Assembly (NCBI RefSeq): GCF_014698505.1
Contig: NZ_JACJTD010000044.1
Span: 1-57,864, forward strand
Length of the DNA stretch: 57,864 nucleotides
From: Nostoc foliaceum FACHB-393
Lineage (GTDB): Bacteria; Cyanobacteriota; Cyanobacteriia; Cyanobacteriales; Nostocaceae
Reading direction: 5' to 3'
Shown here piece by piece: positions 44,276-54,033 of the stretch. Both the position numbers and the translations under genes were made by a program. Position 1 is the stretch's first letter; every line of letters begins with the position of its first letter. The notes under the pieces are model-generated. The model ran no database searches. It was given only the letters and a program-made list of their open reading frames with translations, and was not told the DNA's origin.

Positions 44276-46009
44276 ATGTCGTTTTATTGTATAAACCCCC
44301 TTTGTGAGCAACGTAAAAATCCTGACAATACTGAAACATGTCTATCTTGTGGTAGTCCGTTGCTGATTAATAACCGTATTCGACTGCTTAAGCCATTGAG
44401 AGAGCTTACTTATGACCCTCGAAGCTACTTTGAAGTTTTTGAGGTAGATGACGCTGGTACGAAATGGCATCCGGTTCGTAAGCGAAGAGTCATGAAAGTT
44501 CTCAAATGGAATTCGACTAGGCTTCGTGAGTTAATTAAGCGGGAATTCGGTGCTTTACGGCTAATCCAACATCCAAATATTCCTCAATGTGATGTTGAAG
44601 ATTTTTTCAGTTTTGTGCCTAATAATAGCCCTCTGGAACTACGTTGCTTAGTAATGGATAAAATTGAGGGACAAAACTTAGAAGAATGGATAAAAGAGAA
44701 TGAACCGATTTCCCAAGCTCAAGCATTAGAATGGCTACGTCAATTAGTTGAAATACTTGATGTAGTACACCATACTGAATTTTTTCATAGAGATATTAAA
44801 CCTGCAAACATAATTCTTCAACCAAAAGGGGAACTTGCGTTAATTGATTTTGGAACTGCACGACGAATAACTGATACGTATTTAGCTAAAGTTAGTGCAA
44901 GTGGAGGAACTGATACAAGAGTAGGAAATTATGAAATTACAACTGTAGTCTCTCATTATTACACTCCATTAGAACAAATTTATGGTAAAGCTGTCCCTCA
45001 ATCCGATTTTTATGCTTTAGGTCGAACTTTTGTTCGTCTAGTTACTGGAATTCCTTTAATGCAATTGCCAACAGATAAAAAAACAGAACGACTAATTTGG
45101 AGAGATAAAGCACGGCAGATTGACAAGCCCTTTGCTGATTTACTCGATGATTTAATGTCTCTTTCTCCAGGGCGACGTCCGCAAACAACAGAAGTAATTT
45201 TGCAGCGGTTAGAACGCTTACCATTTAAATTAAATATTAATCGGATAGTTAAATCAAAATTATTTGGATTTGGTTTATCTAGTTTATTATTACTAGGAAT
45301 TTATGGAACTTATAAAGGGTATAATTTGCTCTTGTTTAATTACTACTTTAATGAAGCTTCCCGTAACTTAGATGATCTTAAAGTAGCTAAAAAATATTAT
45401 GAATCAGCAATTAAGTATAATCAAAAAGATGTAGCTGCGTTTAGTAATTTAGCATTAGCTTGTCAACAACTTGGAGATATCAAATGTGTAACTGAAAACT
45501 ATGATAAGGCTTTCAAGCTTAAGCCTGATACCTGGGAAGCGCGATATGGACTAGGAAATTTTTATGAAGAGCAAGGGAGATACGATCTAGCAGAGCAGCA
45601 ATATAGATTAGCGATTAAGTACAGTAATAACCAAGCAATGAATGCTGTTAGCAATTTAGCGCGACTAAAGAACTTGCAAGAAAAATACTCTGAGGCGGCA
45701 GCATTAGCACTTCAAGGTTTAAATCGGACTCAAAATCGTGAATGGCAAGCTGGGTTATATAAAAATTTAGGTTGGGCAAGATTCAAACAGCAGCGTTATG
45801 TAGAAGCAGAAGATTACTTGCAAAAGTCAGTGAAGCTAGACTCGGAAAGAGTAGATGCTTACTGTTTGCTAGCACAAACATACGAGGCATTAGGCAACTT
45901 GAGCAAAGCCAAAATATATTGGGAAGTATGCCTACTAGCAACATCTAGCTTGCCAGAGGTACAAGAATGGAGACAGCAAGTGTTACGACGACTACTTCAG
46001 AAAAATTGA
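44276..46009 (+). CDS. Ser/Thr protein kinase with TPR repeats
   Basis: 577 residues from the ATG at 44276. N-terminal zinc-ribbon-like Cys pattern (C-x4-C ... C-x2-C, residues about 5-29). Kinase domain about 40-325: catalytic HRDIKPAN (about 170-177), DFGTA (about 193-197). The usual VAIK lysine region is KVLKW (about 77-81). A span at about 330-352 leads into TPR repeats (about 370-560). The kinase would be cytoplasmic and the TPR repeats outside the membrane. Adjacent to a CHAT protease and an adhesin, as in other cyanobacterial clusters. Confidence 0.85.
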   Translation: MSFYCINPLCEQRKNPDNTETCLSCGSPLLINNRIRLLKPLRELTYDPRSYFEVFEVDDAGTKWHPVRKRRVMKVLKWNSTRLRELIKREFGALRLIQHPNIPQCDVEDFFSFVPNNSPLELRCLVMDKIEGQNLEEWIKENEPISQAQALEWLRQLVEILDVVHHTEFFHRDIKPANIILQPKGELALIDFGTARRITDTYLAKVSASGGTDTRVGNYEITTVVSHYYTPLEQIYGKAVPQSDFYALGRTFVRLVTGIPLMQLPTDKKTERLIWRDKARQIDKPFADLLDDLMSLSPGRRPQTTEVILQRLERLPFKLNINRIVKSKLFGFGLSSLLLLGIYGTYKGYNLLLFNYYFNEASRNLDDLKVAKKYYESAIKYNQKDVAAFSNLALACQQLGDIKCVTENYDKAFKLKPDTWEARYGLGNFYEEQGRYDLAEQQYRLAIKYSNNQAMNAVSNLARLKNLQEKYSEAAALALQGLNRTQNREWQAGLYKNLGWARFKQQRYVEAEDYLQKSVKLDSERVDAYCLLAQTYEALGNLSKAKIYWEVCLLATSSLPEVQEWRQQVLRRLLQKN

Positions 46010-46068
46010 CCTAGGCACGTCATTTTCGTTATGCTGTCAACTAAATTTTAAGTAGCTTGATAAGTTTT

Positions 46069-47103
46069 ATGCTGATTGTAACAGAATCAACAACCAAAAT
46101 AGAAAGAAAAGCCTTTCAAATCCAAATTGCAGCAATAGCATCAGTACTTGTTTTCTCAAACCTTGGCAGTGCATTAGGACAATCCCGACCAGCAGCAAGA
46201 GCAGGGCAAACAGGTGCATGTGAGTTTGTAGCTCGTATTATTAGTGGTGATATTCGCTTGGCAGCAGGGAAAGAAGTCTGCAAAGAAGATTATCTGCAAT
46301 CGGCAAACGATTCTACAGTTGAGGTTTTATGTTATGAAAGCGGAAAAATTTTACAACTGAAGAATGGCGCTATCAATGAACGATGCTTGCAGAGATCCAA
46401 TAATCAAGCTCAGGTTTGTATCCGTGAAAATAGATTTAGTTGCTTTAAGGTAAAAGGCCCAGGCGAAGATGAAAATGTACCAACACTGATTACTCCCTAT
46501 AGTCCCTTAATCTTGAATCCACGTCCTGTACTGTCTTGGACTCCTGTTTCTAATGCTATGGGCTATATAGTACAAATTAAAGGACCAAGAGTTGATTGGT
46601 CTATGGATGTCAATTCAACTTCATTACTTTACCCTCAAGAACAACCAGCTATGCAACCTGGGATTATCTATCAGGTAAATGTACTTGCCAAGATGGCGGA
46701 ACAAAAGTTTATTCCCAAATCTTCTATCTTGATGGTAATGCCCTCTCTTAAAGCACAGCGTACCAAAGCTGTCATTGAGCGTGTTCAAAGTCTTAATTTA
46801 TCTCCAGACTCCTTAGCTGTGGATCTTACTCATATATACAAAGCAGAAGACTTGTTTTCTGAGGCGATTGAGGTTTTGAAAGAGCGAATTCAAGCAAAAA
46901 CTAAAAATCCAACAATTTATCGATTACTAGGCGATCGCTATCTGGAAGTAGGTCTACCAATAGAGGCAAGTCATAAATATAAAATAGCGATTCAATATTC
47001 AAAACTTAGAGGTAATTCAGTTGAATTAGCTAAGGCGCAAACGGGATTAGAATTGTCACGTCAAAGCCAATTACCGACGAGAATAAACCCTGCCCAAAAA
47101 TAA
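46069..47103 (+). CDS. Secreted FecR-like/TPR protein
   Basis: 344 residues from the ATG at 46069 (a TTG at 46057 is less likely). Signal peptide ending near SALGQS. Then a FecR-like region (GDIRLAAGKEVCKEDYLQSANDSTVEVLC, shortened) with four to six cysteines, a fibronectin-like segment (PVLSWTPVSNAMGYIVQIKG) and a C-terminal TPR pair (about 265-330). Its 3' end overlaps the CHAT gene's 3' end by 43 bases on the opposite strand. Probably periplasmic and part of the kinase-CHAT-adhesin set. Confidence 0.65.
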   Translation: MLIVTESTTKIERKAFQIQIAAIASVLVFSNLGSALGQSRPAARAGQTGACEFVARIISGDIRLAAGKEVCKEDYLQSANDSTVEVLCYESGKILQLKNGAINERCLQRSNNQAQVCIRENRFSCFKVKGPGEDENVPTLITPYSPLILNPRPVLSWTPVSNAMGYIVQIKGPRVDWSMDVNSTSLLYPQEQPAMQPGIIYQVNVLAKMAEQKFIPKSSILMVMPSLKAQRTKAVIERVQSLNLSPDSLAVDLTHIYKAEDLFSEAIEVLKERIQAKTKNPTIYRLLGDRYLEVGLPIEASHKYKIAIQYSKLRGNSVELAKAQTGLELSRQSQLPTRINPAQK

Positions 47104-49607
47104 GGATGAGAATATTTAGGATTAGATATCAATTTTAATTGTGCTTGTCTCAATGCTTCTGCTTTAGTCATGCCATTTATCAAACCTTTATAGAATTCGC
47201 TCATTAGCAAACCAGTAGAATTTGCTTCTACTAACCAAAGGCTGGCAAGTATACTGCCCGCACCTGCCTGTGCTGCTATGCCAGCAATTCCTAATGCCGA
47301 ACGCCGATCTCCTTTTGCTGTTTGGCAGGCACTTAGGACGAGTAGATCGATTCCAGAACGTTCGGTTTTTAACAAGAAATTTAATTCTTTAGCAATTAGC
47401 GGAACATTCCAAGCTAAAACAAAAGTTTTTTCGGCATCTGAGCTAAACTGACCGTGAGTACTAAGGTGGATAATCGTAATTTGATCGTCCTCCATGTTTT
47501 GTCGAAAGTTGTCACTAGTAAATTCAGCATTGAGTAGTAATTTTGATCCAGGAGCAGTTTTTGTTTTAATGTTTGCAATTTCCGTTTTGACTTCGGGCAA
47601 TGCCTCAAAATTTTTAGTGACTAATGAATTTTTAAAACTAGGAGGTATCTCAGAAATTCCTGCAACTAAAGCTTTTAAAGTTTTAGGGTTTAAAGATTGA
47701 CTTTGCCAAAGGTCAGAGCTTAAAGATATTGAAATACTGTAATGCTTTAGTAAATAATTCTCTCCATCGTGCAGTATAGAGAGAGGTAAATTTTGAAAAT
47801 AAGTATCTAGTATAAACACTAAATTTCCTGAATCTGGTAGATACTTTTTAATGGGTGCAAATAGGGAATTGTAAAGGCTTTGGGTCTGAATTAGGAAATT
47901 AGATTCTCGAATTCCAGTAAATTCCTGCTTTTGTGTGCCAGCGACTAAACTATCGATAATATCACTAACTAACGAGAACTCCACTGTATTTTTATGAAAA
48001 GTACCCTGTAAAGTTCGGACAATTATCTCTACTCGATTTTTTAATTTGATTAAATATATTATAGATGGTAACTCTGTTAGTTTCTCACTATTAATTAAAG
48101 AGATTTTTGAAAATTGACCGCATTGTAAAAAGTTTTCCAATTCAACTAATTTAAGTTGTTCTTGAAGTTTGACTACTTGTTTAAAAATTGGTTTATCTTG
48201 AGATAAAAGTAGTTCCATATATTCTTGGTATACAGGTTCAATTTTTTCTTTAAACTCCAACTGAATCTCTGGATTAACTGCAAGAATACTACCTCGAACT
48301 TGGTTAAGGCTATTGATAGCAGCCGCGTATGATTGTATTGCTTTATTGGACTCCTGTATTTGCTGGTACAAGCGTCCTAGTTGCCATTGCCACTGGTAAG
48401 CGATATCCCAGGCTTGTACTGATTGAGCTAGTCTCATAGCTGCTTCCAGATATTGTTTTGCCTCTAATGTTTGTCCCAAATAGTTATAGATATTGCCGAG
48501 AGTTCCTAAAGCGTATGATTTTGCTCGTTTATTATCTAATTCTTGAGCCAAAAATGAGGCTGCTTTAGCAATGGACAGAGCTGCTAATAATGAATTACCT
48601 CCAGAGAATAGAAGTTGTTTTAATTGATCGTCTTGATTAATTTGTATTAAAGCTTGAGCAAGATTAAGTTGAATATGAACAGATTCAATTGGTGATAACT
48701 GCTGAAATTTTCCTTGTCCAATCAATAACTCTTCGACTAAAATTTGCAGTGATTGCTCTATTGTAATCACTTGAGTACTGCCATTTGTTAAATCTGACCA
48801 TTTTTTTATTTCTAATAATAAACTTATGAGATTTACCTTCGCTAGAATATCAGTTCCATTTGCCCCTGCTGTACTTAAATCTTGATAAATTGTCAGAGCA
48901 GATGTAAGTTTTGATTGGGCTATTAAAAGTGCATTCTGCTTACTACTAGGCTCATCTGTTAATTGATATTTATTTTTAGCTTGATAATAGAGCGATCTTT
49001 CTGTATTAGCTAGACTTAATAATAATTGGTTTTTAACATTTGAGGCTTTTAATTCTGGAGGAAGTTTTTTAAGAAGTTCAAAGGCTTTTTTTAATACAGC
49101 ATAAGAAACATCTAGTTTACCAATTAGCCTCAAGACATCTCCTAGATTCTGCAATCCAAGCAAGTAAGCTTGCATTGGTTTTTGTTTATCAATGGCTGTT
49201 GTCAACGATATTGTAGTAGCCTCAGAGTCAGTAAATGGTTCTAGTAAGGTGGCACAAATTGAAGAATCCCCATTCAGCTTTAAAGCTTCAACAAGTGTGC
49301 TGCAAGCACGAGGGTACAAGCCTAAATCTTGTAAGGCAAGGCTTTCGTTTGTTAAGCTGCCCGTAATACCTTCTTGATAACCAAGTTGGCGATAAATTTT
49401 AGTAGCTGATTGCCAGGACTCAAGAGCCTGCAATGCTTGCCCTTGATTGAAATATTTCTCTCCTATTTGGGTCAACAGTTGTGCCTGACTCCGTTTTTGT
49501 GCTTCTTTGCTTGCAGCTTGGGCTAGAAGAGATGGTTTACCTACAGCCGCAAACAGCCCTAGAGCGCTTGATAATAGATAATTAAAGCAATCTCGACGTT
49601 TAATCAT
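47061..49607 (-). CDS. CHAT-domain protease with TPR repeats
   Basis: 848 residues. A twin-arginine-like or Sec signal at the start (RRDCFNYLLSSALGLFAAVG). TPR repeats fill about 40-440. The CHAT (caspase-like) domain is about 560-848, with the catalytic pair H in HLSTHGQF (about 719) and C in LSACQTA (about 760), then AGAGSILASLW. Known: CHAT proteases act in death or toxin-like pathways and in secretion clusters. The signal suggests the protein works outside the cytoplasm. Convergent with the FecR/TPR gene. Confidence 0.85.
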   Translation of the reverse strand: MIKRRDCFNYLLSSALGLFAAVGKPSLLAQAASKEAQKRSQAQLLTQIGEKYFNQGQALQALESWQSATKIYRQLGYQEGITGSLTNESLALQDLGLYPRACSTLVEALKLNGDSSICATLLEPFTDSEATTISLTTAIDKQKPMQAYLLGLQNLGDVLRLIGKLDVSYAVLKKAFELLKKLPPELKASNVKNQLLLSLANTERSLYYQAKNKYQLTDEPSSKQNALLIAQSKLTSALTIYQDLSTAGANGTDILAKVNLISLLLEIKKWSDLTNGSTQVITIEQSLQILVEELLIGQGKFQQLSPIESVHIQLNLAQALIQINQDDQLKQLLFSGGNSLLAALSIAKAASFLAQELDNKRAKSYALGTLGNIYNYLGQTLEAKQYLEAAMRLAQSVQAWDIAYQWQWQLGRLYQQIQESNKAIQSYAAAINSLNQVRGSILAVNPEIQLEFKEKIEPVYQEYMELLLSQDKPIFKQVVKLQEQLKLVELENFLQCGQFSKISLINSEKLTELPSIIYLIKLKNRVEIIVRTLQGTFHKNTVEFSLVSDIIDSLVAGTQKQEFTGIRESNFLIQTQSLYNSLFAPIKKYLPDSGNLVFILDTYFQNLPLSILHDGENYLLKHYSISISLSSDLWQSQSLNPKTLKALVAGISEIPPSFKNSLVTKNFEALPEVKTEIANIKTKTAPGSKLLLNAEFTSDNFRQNMEDDQITIIHLSTHGQFSSDAEKTFVLAWNVPLIAKELNFLLKTERSGIDLLVLSACQTAKGDRRSALGIAGIAAQAGAGSILASLWLVEANSTGLLMSEFYKGLINGMTKAEALRQAQLKLISNPKYSHPYFWAGFILVGNWL

Positions 49608-50006
49608 TGCTGGGGTCTAGTGGATACAGTATTTTTTGATACTTGAAGAAGAATACATTTGTCAGAATATAGGAGCGGACTAAGGAAAGCTCCGCCAAGG
49701 CTTCAGAATCAATCAGCGAGAGATTTAGAACCACCACTCTCTTAGAAAGTTTTGTTCGACTTTGGAGGAAAGCAAAGCCAGACGCTCACGGACTTTTAGG
49801 CGTTCGCAAAAGTGTGTCGCAGACAAGCCTCTCGTAGAGAAGAGACTTGCGCGCTATCGCCTAAGATCGGTAAGAGACTTTGTGCTTTCTTGTTGAGCAC
49901 CGCTCATTAAAGATTTAGTGTAGTGTCTCACCATTTATTCATCAGCCAGTAGCGAAAGGTAAATTCTGAATTCTGACGACTGACACATGTATTGTGTTTG
50001 ACAATC
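49608..50006. other. Intergenic spacer between CHAT and adhesin genes
   Basis: About 400 bases with no gene. It holds dispersed repeat-like sequence (CGCTCACGG, TCTCGTAGAGAAGAGACTTG) typical of Nostoc spacers and no clear promoter. The region 50000-50006 ends in the adhesin stop. Confidence 0.5.
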
Positions 50007-52484
50007 TTACGAACATAGATTAGAGGACGACACAACGTAAGGCGTTGGTGAGTTAACTTCTGCTGTCAACACGAAGTTCCCCTTAGAATCTATTACCAAA
50101 GCTTGTGCTTCTACAATTTGTGTTGTTTGTTTAGTTGATAATTTAGGTTGTTCTGAATTCCTATCTTGGACTGAAACAGAATTGTCATGCCAGACAGATT
50201 TACTAGAAAGCATGTCATTAGGGCTACGTGGAATACCACCAGTTCCAGTCTTGACAAAACTTGCAACTGCACCGGAACTTCCCTCACAAGCAGAAGCAAA
50301 TTTTGGAGTTTCCTGAATGATTCCTGGCAATGCTTTAATACTCATAGAATCAATGGAATTCCCATTGATCTGAACTGTACCGTTGACTCCAAACTGTGAG
50401 CTTGCCTCAGCTCCGCTATCACGGGAGAAGAAGAATCCATCACGAGCATTTATTTGGATATTTCCACCACGCCCTCCAAAAGCGTTTGCGCTGATATGGC
50501 TATTTCTTTGAACAATTAAGATGTTTGTATTAATATTGATATTTCCGCCGTTGCCGTTATTGCCCGCAGTTGTAGTAATGGTGCTGTGATCCTGTAAATG
50601 TATGATTCGTGCATTTGTAACAATATTCCCGCCCTCACCGGAAGCCGTTGATGCTGTAATGCGACCTCTGTTATTTAGACTGATAGATTCTACATTAATT
50701 TGAAGAGATTTTGCATCACCTAAACCGTCATTTCTAATACTAAAAATACCACCATTTGCAATATTTATTGTTTTAGTATTCACTCTGAGTTCTCCAGAGT
50801 CACCAGACGCAAGGGGAGATACATTAAACACTTGTTGAATAGGAGAAGTTGTAATGACTCCCGATGATGATAGATTACTCACAATGGGCGATTCAGATCT
50901 TTGTACCTCGCCACTTATTTTTATATAATCAGAGGCATTAACGAAAAGGTTTCCAGCATTACCTGTCCCTAAAGTAGAGGTATTAACTGAACCTCCATCC
51001 ATAATTATTAACTTTGGAGTATCGATTTTCAAATTACCTGCATTTCCAATAGAGAAAGTTGTGTTAGACAAAGAACTAGGGGAGAATCTTGATGAAACTC
51101 CAGTAACTTCAATAGAATTAGTTGCATTTACGGTTACGTCCCCTCCTTGTCCTACGCCAAAAATTGCAACGCCTAAGGTTGCTCCATCTTTAATAGTTAA
51201 TTTCCCCGTTGATAATATAAAATTACCGCCATTTCCAGTACCAGAAGTCACAGTGGAAATGGTGCTGATAGTCCGAGGATTAATGGATGAAAAACCAGTC
51301 ACCTCTGTAGAGTCGGAAGCTTTTATTATCAAATCGCCTCCTCGTCCTGCACCAAATGTGAATGCTCCTAGCAATGCTCCTTCGCGAACATTCAACTGCC
51401 TAGTCTCCAAAATTAAATTACCACTGCTACCTTTAACACCTGGATAGACAGTAGAAGCAATGCCGCTGCGAACTCGACCGTTTGCTGAAGTGCCACTTAG
51501 TTCTATGGAGTTTGTAGCACTCACCTCCATTTTTCCTCCTGGCTTTACTCCCAAGGCACTAGCTTCAATTTGAGAACCATCTCGTATAGTTATTTGCCTG
51601 GCTCGAATTTGAATGTCTCCACTTCCCTCGCCACTAGCATCCACTGTTGCTTGTTGAGATAATTCAATTTTCCCAAGATTTTGTGCAGCGGCATCATAAT
51701 TTAAAGCAAAACCTTTGTCTATAGGGATAAGTCTGACTAAACTTTCTTCTATAACACTACCTAACTCTATCCGGCCTCCAGTAGTTTTGAGTGTTGCTCC
51801 TTCCAAGCTCATATCGCCGCCCACTAACGCTAAGGTCTGATTTGATTGCACCCGTAAAGCATTTGCTGTATCAATCAGTTCAGATGTTCCCCTTGTTCCC
51901 TGACCATCGCCTAAAGCCTGAATTGCACTAGGATTTTTTCCGTATTGCAAGCCTAGTGGTGTATTTATACTTAGCAATGATGAAGGTTGAGGGTTTGTAG
52001 CACTAAACTCTAAGTTATTTGGGAACTTGACTGTGCTAGCAGTACTTGCTAAAAAAGAACCACCAACATTTAGTCGAGCGTTAGAACCAAAAATAATTCC
52101 ATTTGGATTAATGAGAAATAGGTTGGCTGCACCGTTAGTTCGGATTAATCCATCGATATTAGAAACCGACTTCCCAGTAACTCTGCTAATAATATTTTGA
52201 AGATTCAGGGTATTGTCGAAGAAAGCTGTAGTATGGGTTGGAACAGAGAACTCTTTGAAGCTGTGGAACAAATTGTTTCCTGCTTTGGTTCCCCCATTGA
52301 TTTTGATTGTATTGGTACTGTCTTGAGTTGTAACGCGAGAATTATTAGGGAGAGTAGAGTCAGGAACAATTTGCGCAGCGATTGGGCTTGAGAATGATAA
52401 GCAGTATAGTGCGCTAACTTTAAAAATCCAGGAGATCCTTGTCTGCCATTTGATTTTAAGTTGCGTCTTATGGTTAAGTTTCAT
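50007..52484 (-). CDS. TPS-type filamentous haemagglutinin-like adhesin
   Basis: 825 residues. Signal peptide ending near SPIAAQI. The TPS domain follows: IKINGGTKAGNNLFHSF, then the NPNGI motif (LINPNGIIFGSNARLNVGGSF, about 124-144), then beta-helix repeats rich in GN/NA (for example GNGGNINI) to about 720. Known: TPS domains are secreted through a TpsB outer-membrane pore. Here the pore gene is only a remnant (53451). The family is common in cyanobacteria, often next to CHAT and kinase genes. No downstream cytotoxic domain was recognised. Confidence 0.85.
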   Translation of the reverse strand: MKLNHKTQLKIKWQTRISWIFKVSALYCLSFSSPIAAQIVPDSTLPNNSRVTTQDSTNTIKINGGTKAGNNLFHSFKEFSVPTHTTAFFDNTLNLQNIISRVTGKSVSNIDGLIRTNGAANLFLINPNGIIFGSNARLNVGGSFLASTASTVKFPNNLEFSATNPQPSSLLSINTPLGLQYGKNPSAIQALGDGQGTRGTSELIDTANALRVQSNQTLALVGGDMSLEGATLKTTGGRIELGSVIEESLVRLIPIDKGFALNYDAAAQNLGKIELSQQATVDASGEGSGDIQIRARQITIRDGSQIEASALGVKPGGKMEVSATNSIELSGTSANGRVRSGIASTVYPGVKGSSGNLILETRQLNVREGALLGAFTFGAGRGGDLIIKASDSTEVTGFSSINPRTISTISTVTSGTGNGGNFILSTGKLTIKDGATLGVAIFGVGQGGDVTVNATNSIEVTGVSSRFSPSSLSNTTFSIGNAGNLKIDTPKLIIMDGGSVNTSTLGTGNAGNLFVNASDYIKISGEVQRSESPIVSNLSSSGVITTSPIQQVFNVSPLASGDSGELRVNTKTINIANGGIFSIRNDGLGDAKSLQINVESISLNNRGRITASTASGEGGNIVTNARIIHLQDHSTITTTAGNNGNGGNININTNILIVQRNSHISANAFGGRGGNIQINARDGFFFSRDSGAEASSQFGVNGTVQINGNSIDSMSIKALPGIIQETPKFASACEGSSGAVASFVKTGTGGIPRSPNDMLSSKSVWHDNSVSVQDRNSEQPKLSTKQTTQIVEAQALVIDSKGNFVLTAEVNSPTPYVVSSSNLCS

Positions 52485-52517
52485 TCTTATACAAGGACTG
52501 TTGTTAATATCTAAGCA

Positions 52518-52967
52518 TCATGCTTTTCTTTCGATTGCTTCCTTTAAACGTCTCAATGACTCTTCAGACTCTGATCGAATCCGGCGACTCAGCACTAGCC
52601 AATCGAGCATCTTTGCCAGCAAATTGGGAGTGAAGTAAGTAAACTCGCGCTCAAAGGTTGTTTCTTCATTTGAATAAGGTGTAAGTGTGTAAGTAATTGT
52701 TCCCCTACCCCCTGCTCCTACTTCACCATCAATTACCCATTGGTGCGGAGGTTTTCGCTCACGTACTGTCCATATAACGCGTCCACGACGTCCAGCTACT
52801 AAAAACTCTTCTTCTACCTGCTCGTCCACATCTAATGAATGGTCTTTTGCACCGCTAACACCGAGTGATGAAGGATGCCATTCTGTCCAATAATTTGGTG
52901 TAGTTACATAGTTAAAAACTTGCTCAATTGGTCTTTGTATCCGGATAGTGCTATAGATGCGCGCCAT
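52518..52967 (-). CDS. SRPBCC-family protein
   Basis: 149 residues. Starts MARIYSTIRIQRPIEQVFNYVTTPNYWTEWHPSS, the classic SRPBCC helix-grip start, and ends in a long C-terminal helix. These proteins bind small hydrophobic ligands. Upstream of the adhesin and on the same strand (33-base gap), but no functional link is evident. Confidence 0.8.
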   Translation of the reverse strand: MARIYSTIRIQRPIEQVFNYVTTPNYWTEWHPSSLGVSGAKDHSLDVDEQVEEEFLVAGRRGRVIWTVRERKPPHQWVIDGEVGAGGRGTITYTLTPYSNEETTFEREFTYFTPNLLAKMLDWLVLSRRIRSESEESLRRLKEAIERKA

Positions 52968-53450
52968 AAGCCCTTGTGGTGATAATTAACAATATTTAAA
53001 TAATTTTGTTTCAGGTTAAGATATGTCAAAACAGTTAATTGTCAAAATGACTTACATTTTACAACCAGCAGTGATTGCCCCAGAGCGGACGCATCATTTT
53101 AATAAGATGGTTCGTAAGGATAAAGATAAATTGTCATAATCAACAATTAATAATTCAAAATTAACAATCGCTACAAGAACTTAGCTTTTGACATTTAATA
53201 ATAGGGTTTGATTTATCAGTTTGATTAGACCATTTGCTCTATTATTCAAAAGTACTAGTAATTAAAAGGCTAGTATTTAATAGTTAAAAAGCTTTTCAAA
53301 AACTTTAGACTAGTCTTTTCCCATAATTACTAATTTAGGACTCCCTTCTCAAGTTAAAATCATGATTTTAACCTTGAACTTAAGTTAATGGTAGTTATTT
53401 GCTTGATATTAAACGCTTAAAGGCTAAAAAAACTTTAAAATCACGTTTTT
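52968..53450. other. AT-rich intergenic spacer
   Basis: No gene. AT-rich, with AGTACTAGTAATTAAAAGG-like sequences near 53250. It probably holds the promoter of the minus-strand SRPBCC-adhesin transcript and the eroded upstream part of the TpsB gene. Confidence 0.45.
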
Positions 53451-53742
53451 GCTTCAGATTCCTGCGGCAATCGCCTCGGCTGAAGTGCAACTGTCAATTC
53501 TGCGTGCTGGCGGTACTTTGCAAATGATTCCCTTTGCAGACTTCAGATTTGGGTGGAATGCAGGTACAGAAAATCCCGACTCAAACATGTTGGCTTCTGT
53601 GGGATTAGGTTTGCAGTGGCGTGGGGGCGAAAACTTCAGTGCGCGTTTGGACTGGGGTATTCCGTTGATTGAGGTGAATTCAGACGGAAGAACTTGGCAG
53701 GAGAACGGGGTTTTATTTTCTTTACAGTACAACGCTTTTTGA
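53451..53742 (+). pseudogene. C-terminal remnant of a TpsB (FhaC/ShlB-like) transporter
   Basis: About 97 residues survive, reading IASAEVQLSILRAGGTLQMIPFADF ... SVGLGLQW ... FSARLDWGIPL ... NGVLFSLQYNAF (fragments). These are the last beta strands and the terminal aromatic residue of a TpsB outer-membrane barrel. Upstream sequence does not encode the rest. TpsB is the pore for the TPS adhesin at 50007, so that adhesin lacks its own transporter here and may depend on a distant copy. Confidence 0.7.
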
Positions 53743-53901
53743 AGACCAGATTAAACTTAGCTAGACCATGAAAGAATAGATTTGCCAAGGTTGATTTTCT
53801 GGGAGCAAGATCGTTTGAAGTGAGTTAAGCAGTTGGCTTGGTTGGTGAAGTATTTCACTACAAGACCAAAGAAATTGAAATGTATCAAGGGAAAGTATGG
53901 A

Positions 53902-54033
53902 ATGGATATAGCACTGCGGGTATTCAGGCATAATCAATACCAAGAGTTATTACAAGCTACTGATGTAGATGCAAGTGATTTAAGTGACTTAGTATGTCAA
54001 TGTGTAGAGTGCGGAAATTTTGTAGATTGGATA
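53902..54033 (+). pseudogene. N-terminal piece of an insertion-split zinc-finger (CoiA-like) gene
   Basis: 44 codons from the ATG at 53902 (GGGAAAG upstream), ending in the 9-base target duplication. Joining it to 56046 restores one frame without a stop: ...CQCVECGNFVDWI + PANSPEALRKRSAHFRHP. The Cys-x-Cys-x2-Cys plus His-Phe-x-His pattern resembles the zinc site of CoiA-type competence proteins. In its present frame it would stop at 54052 inside the element. Confidence 0.75.
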
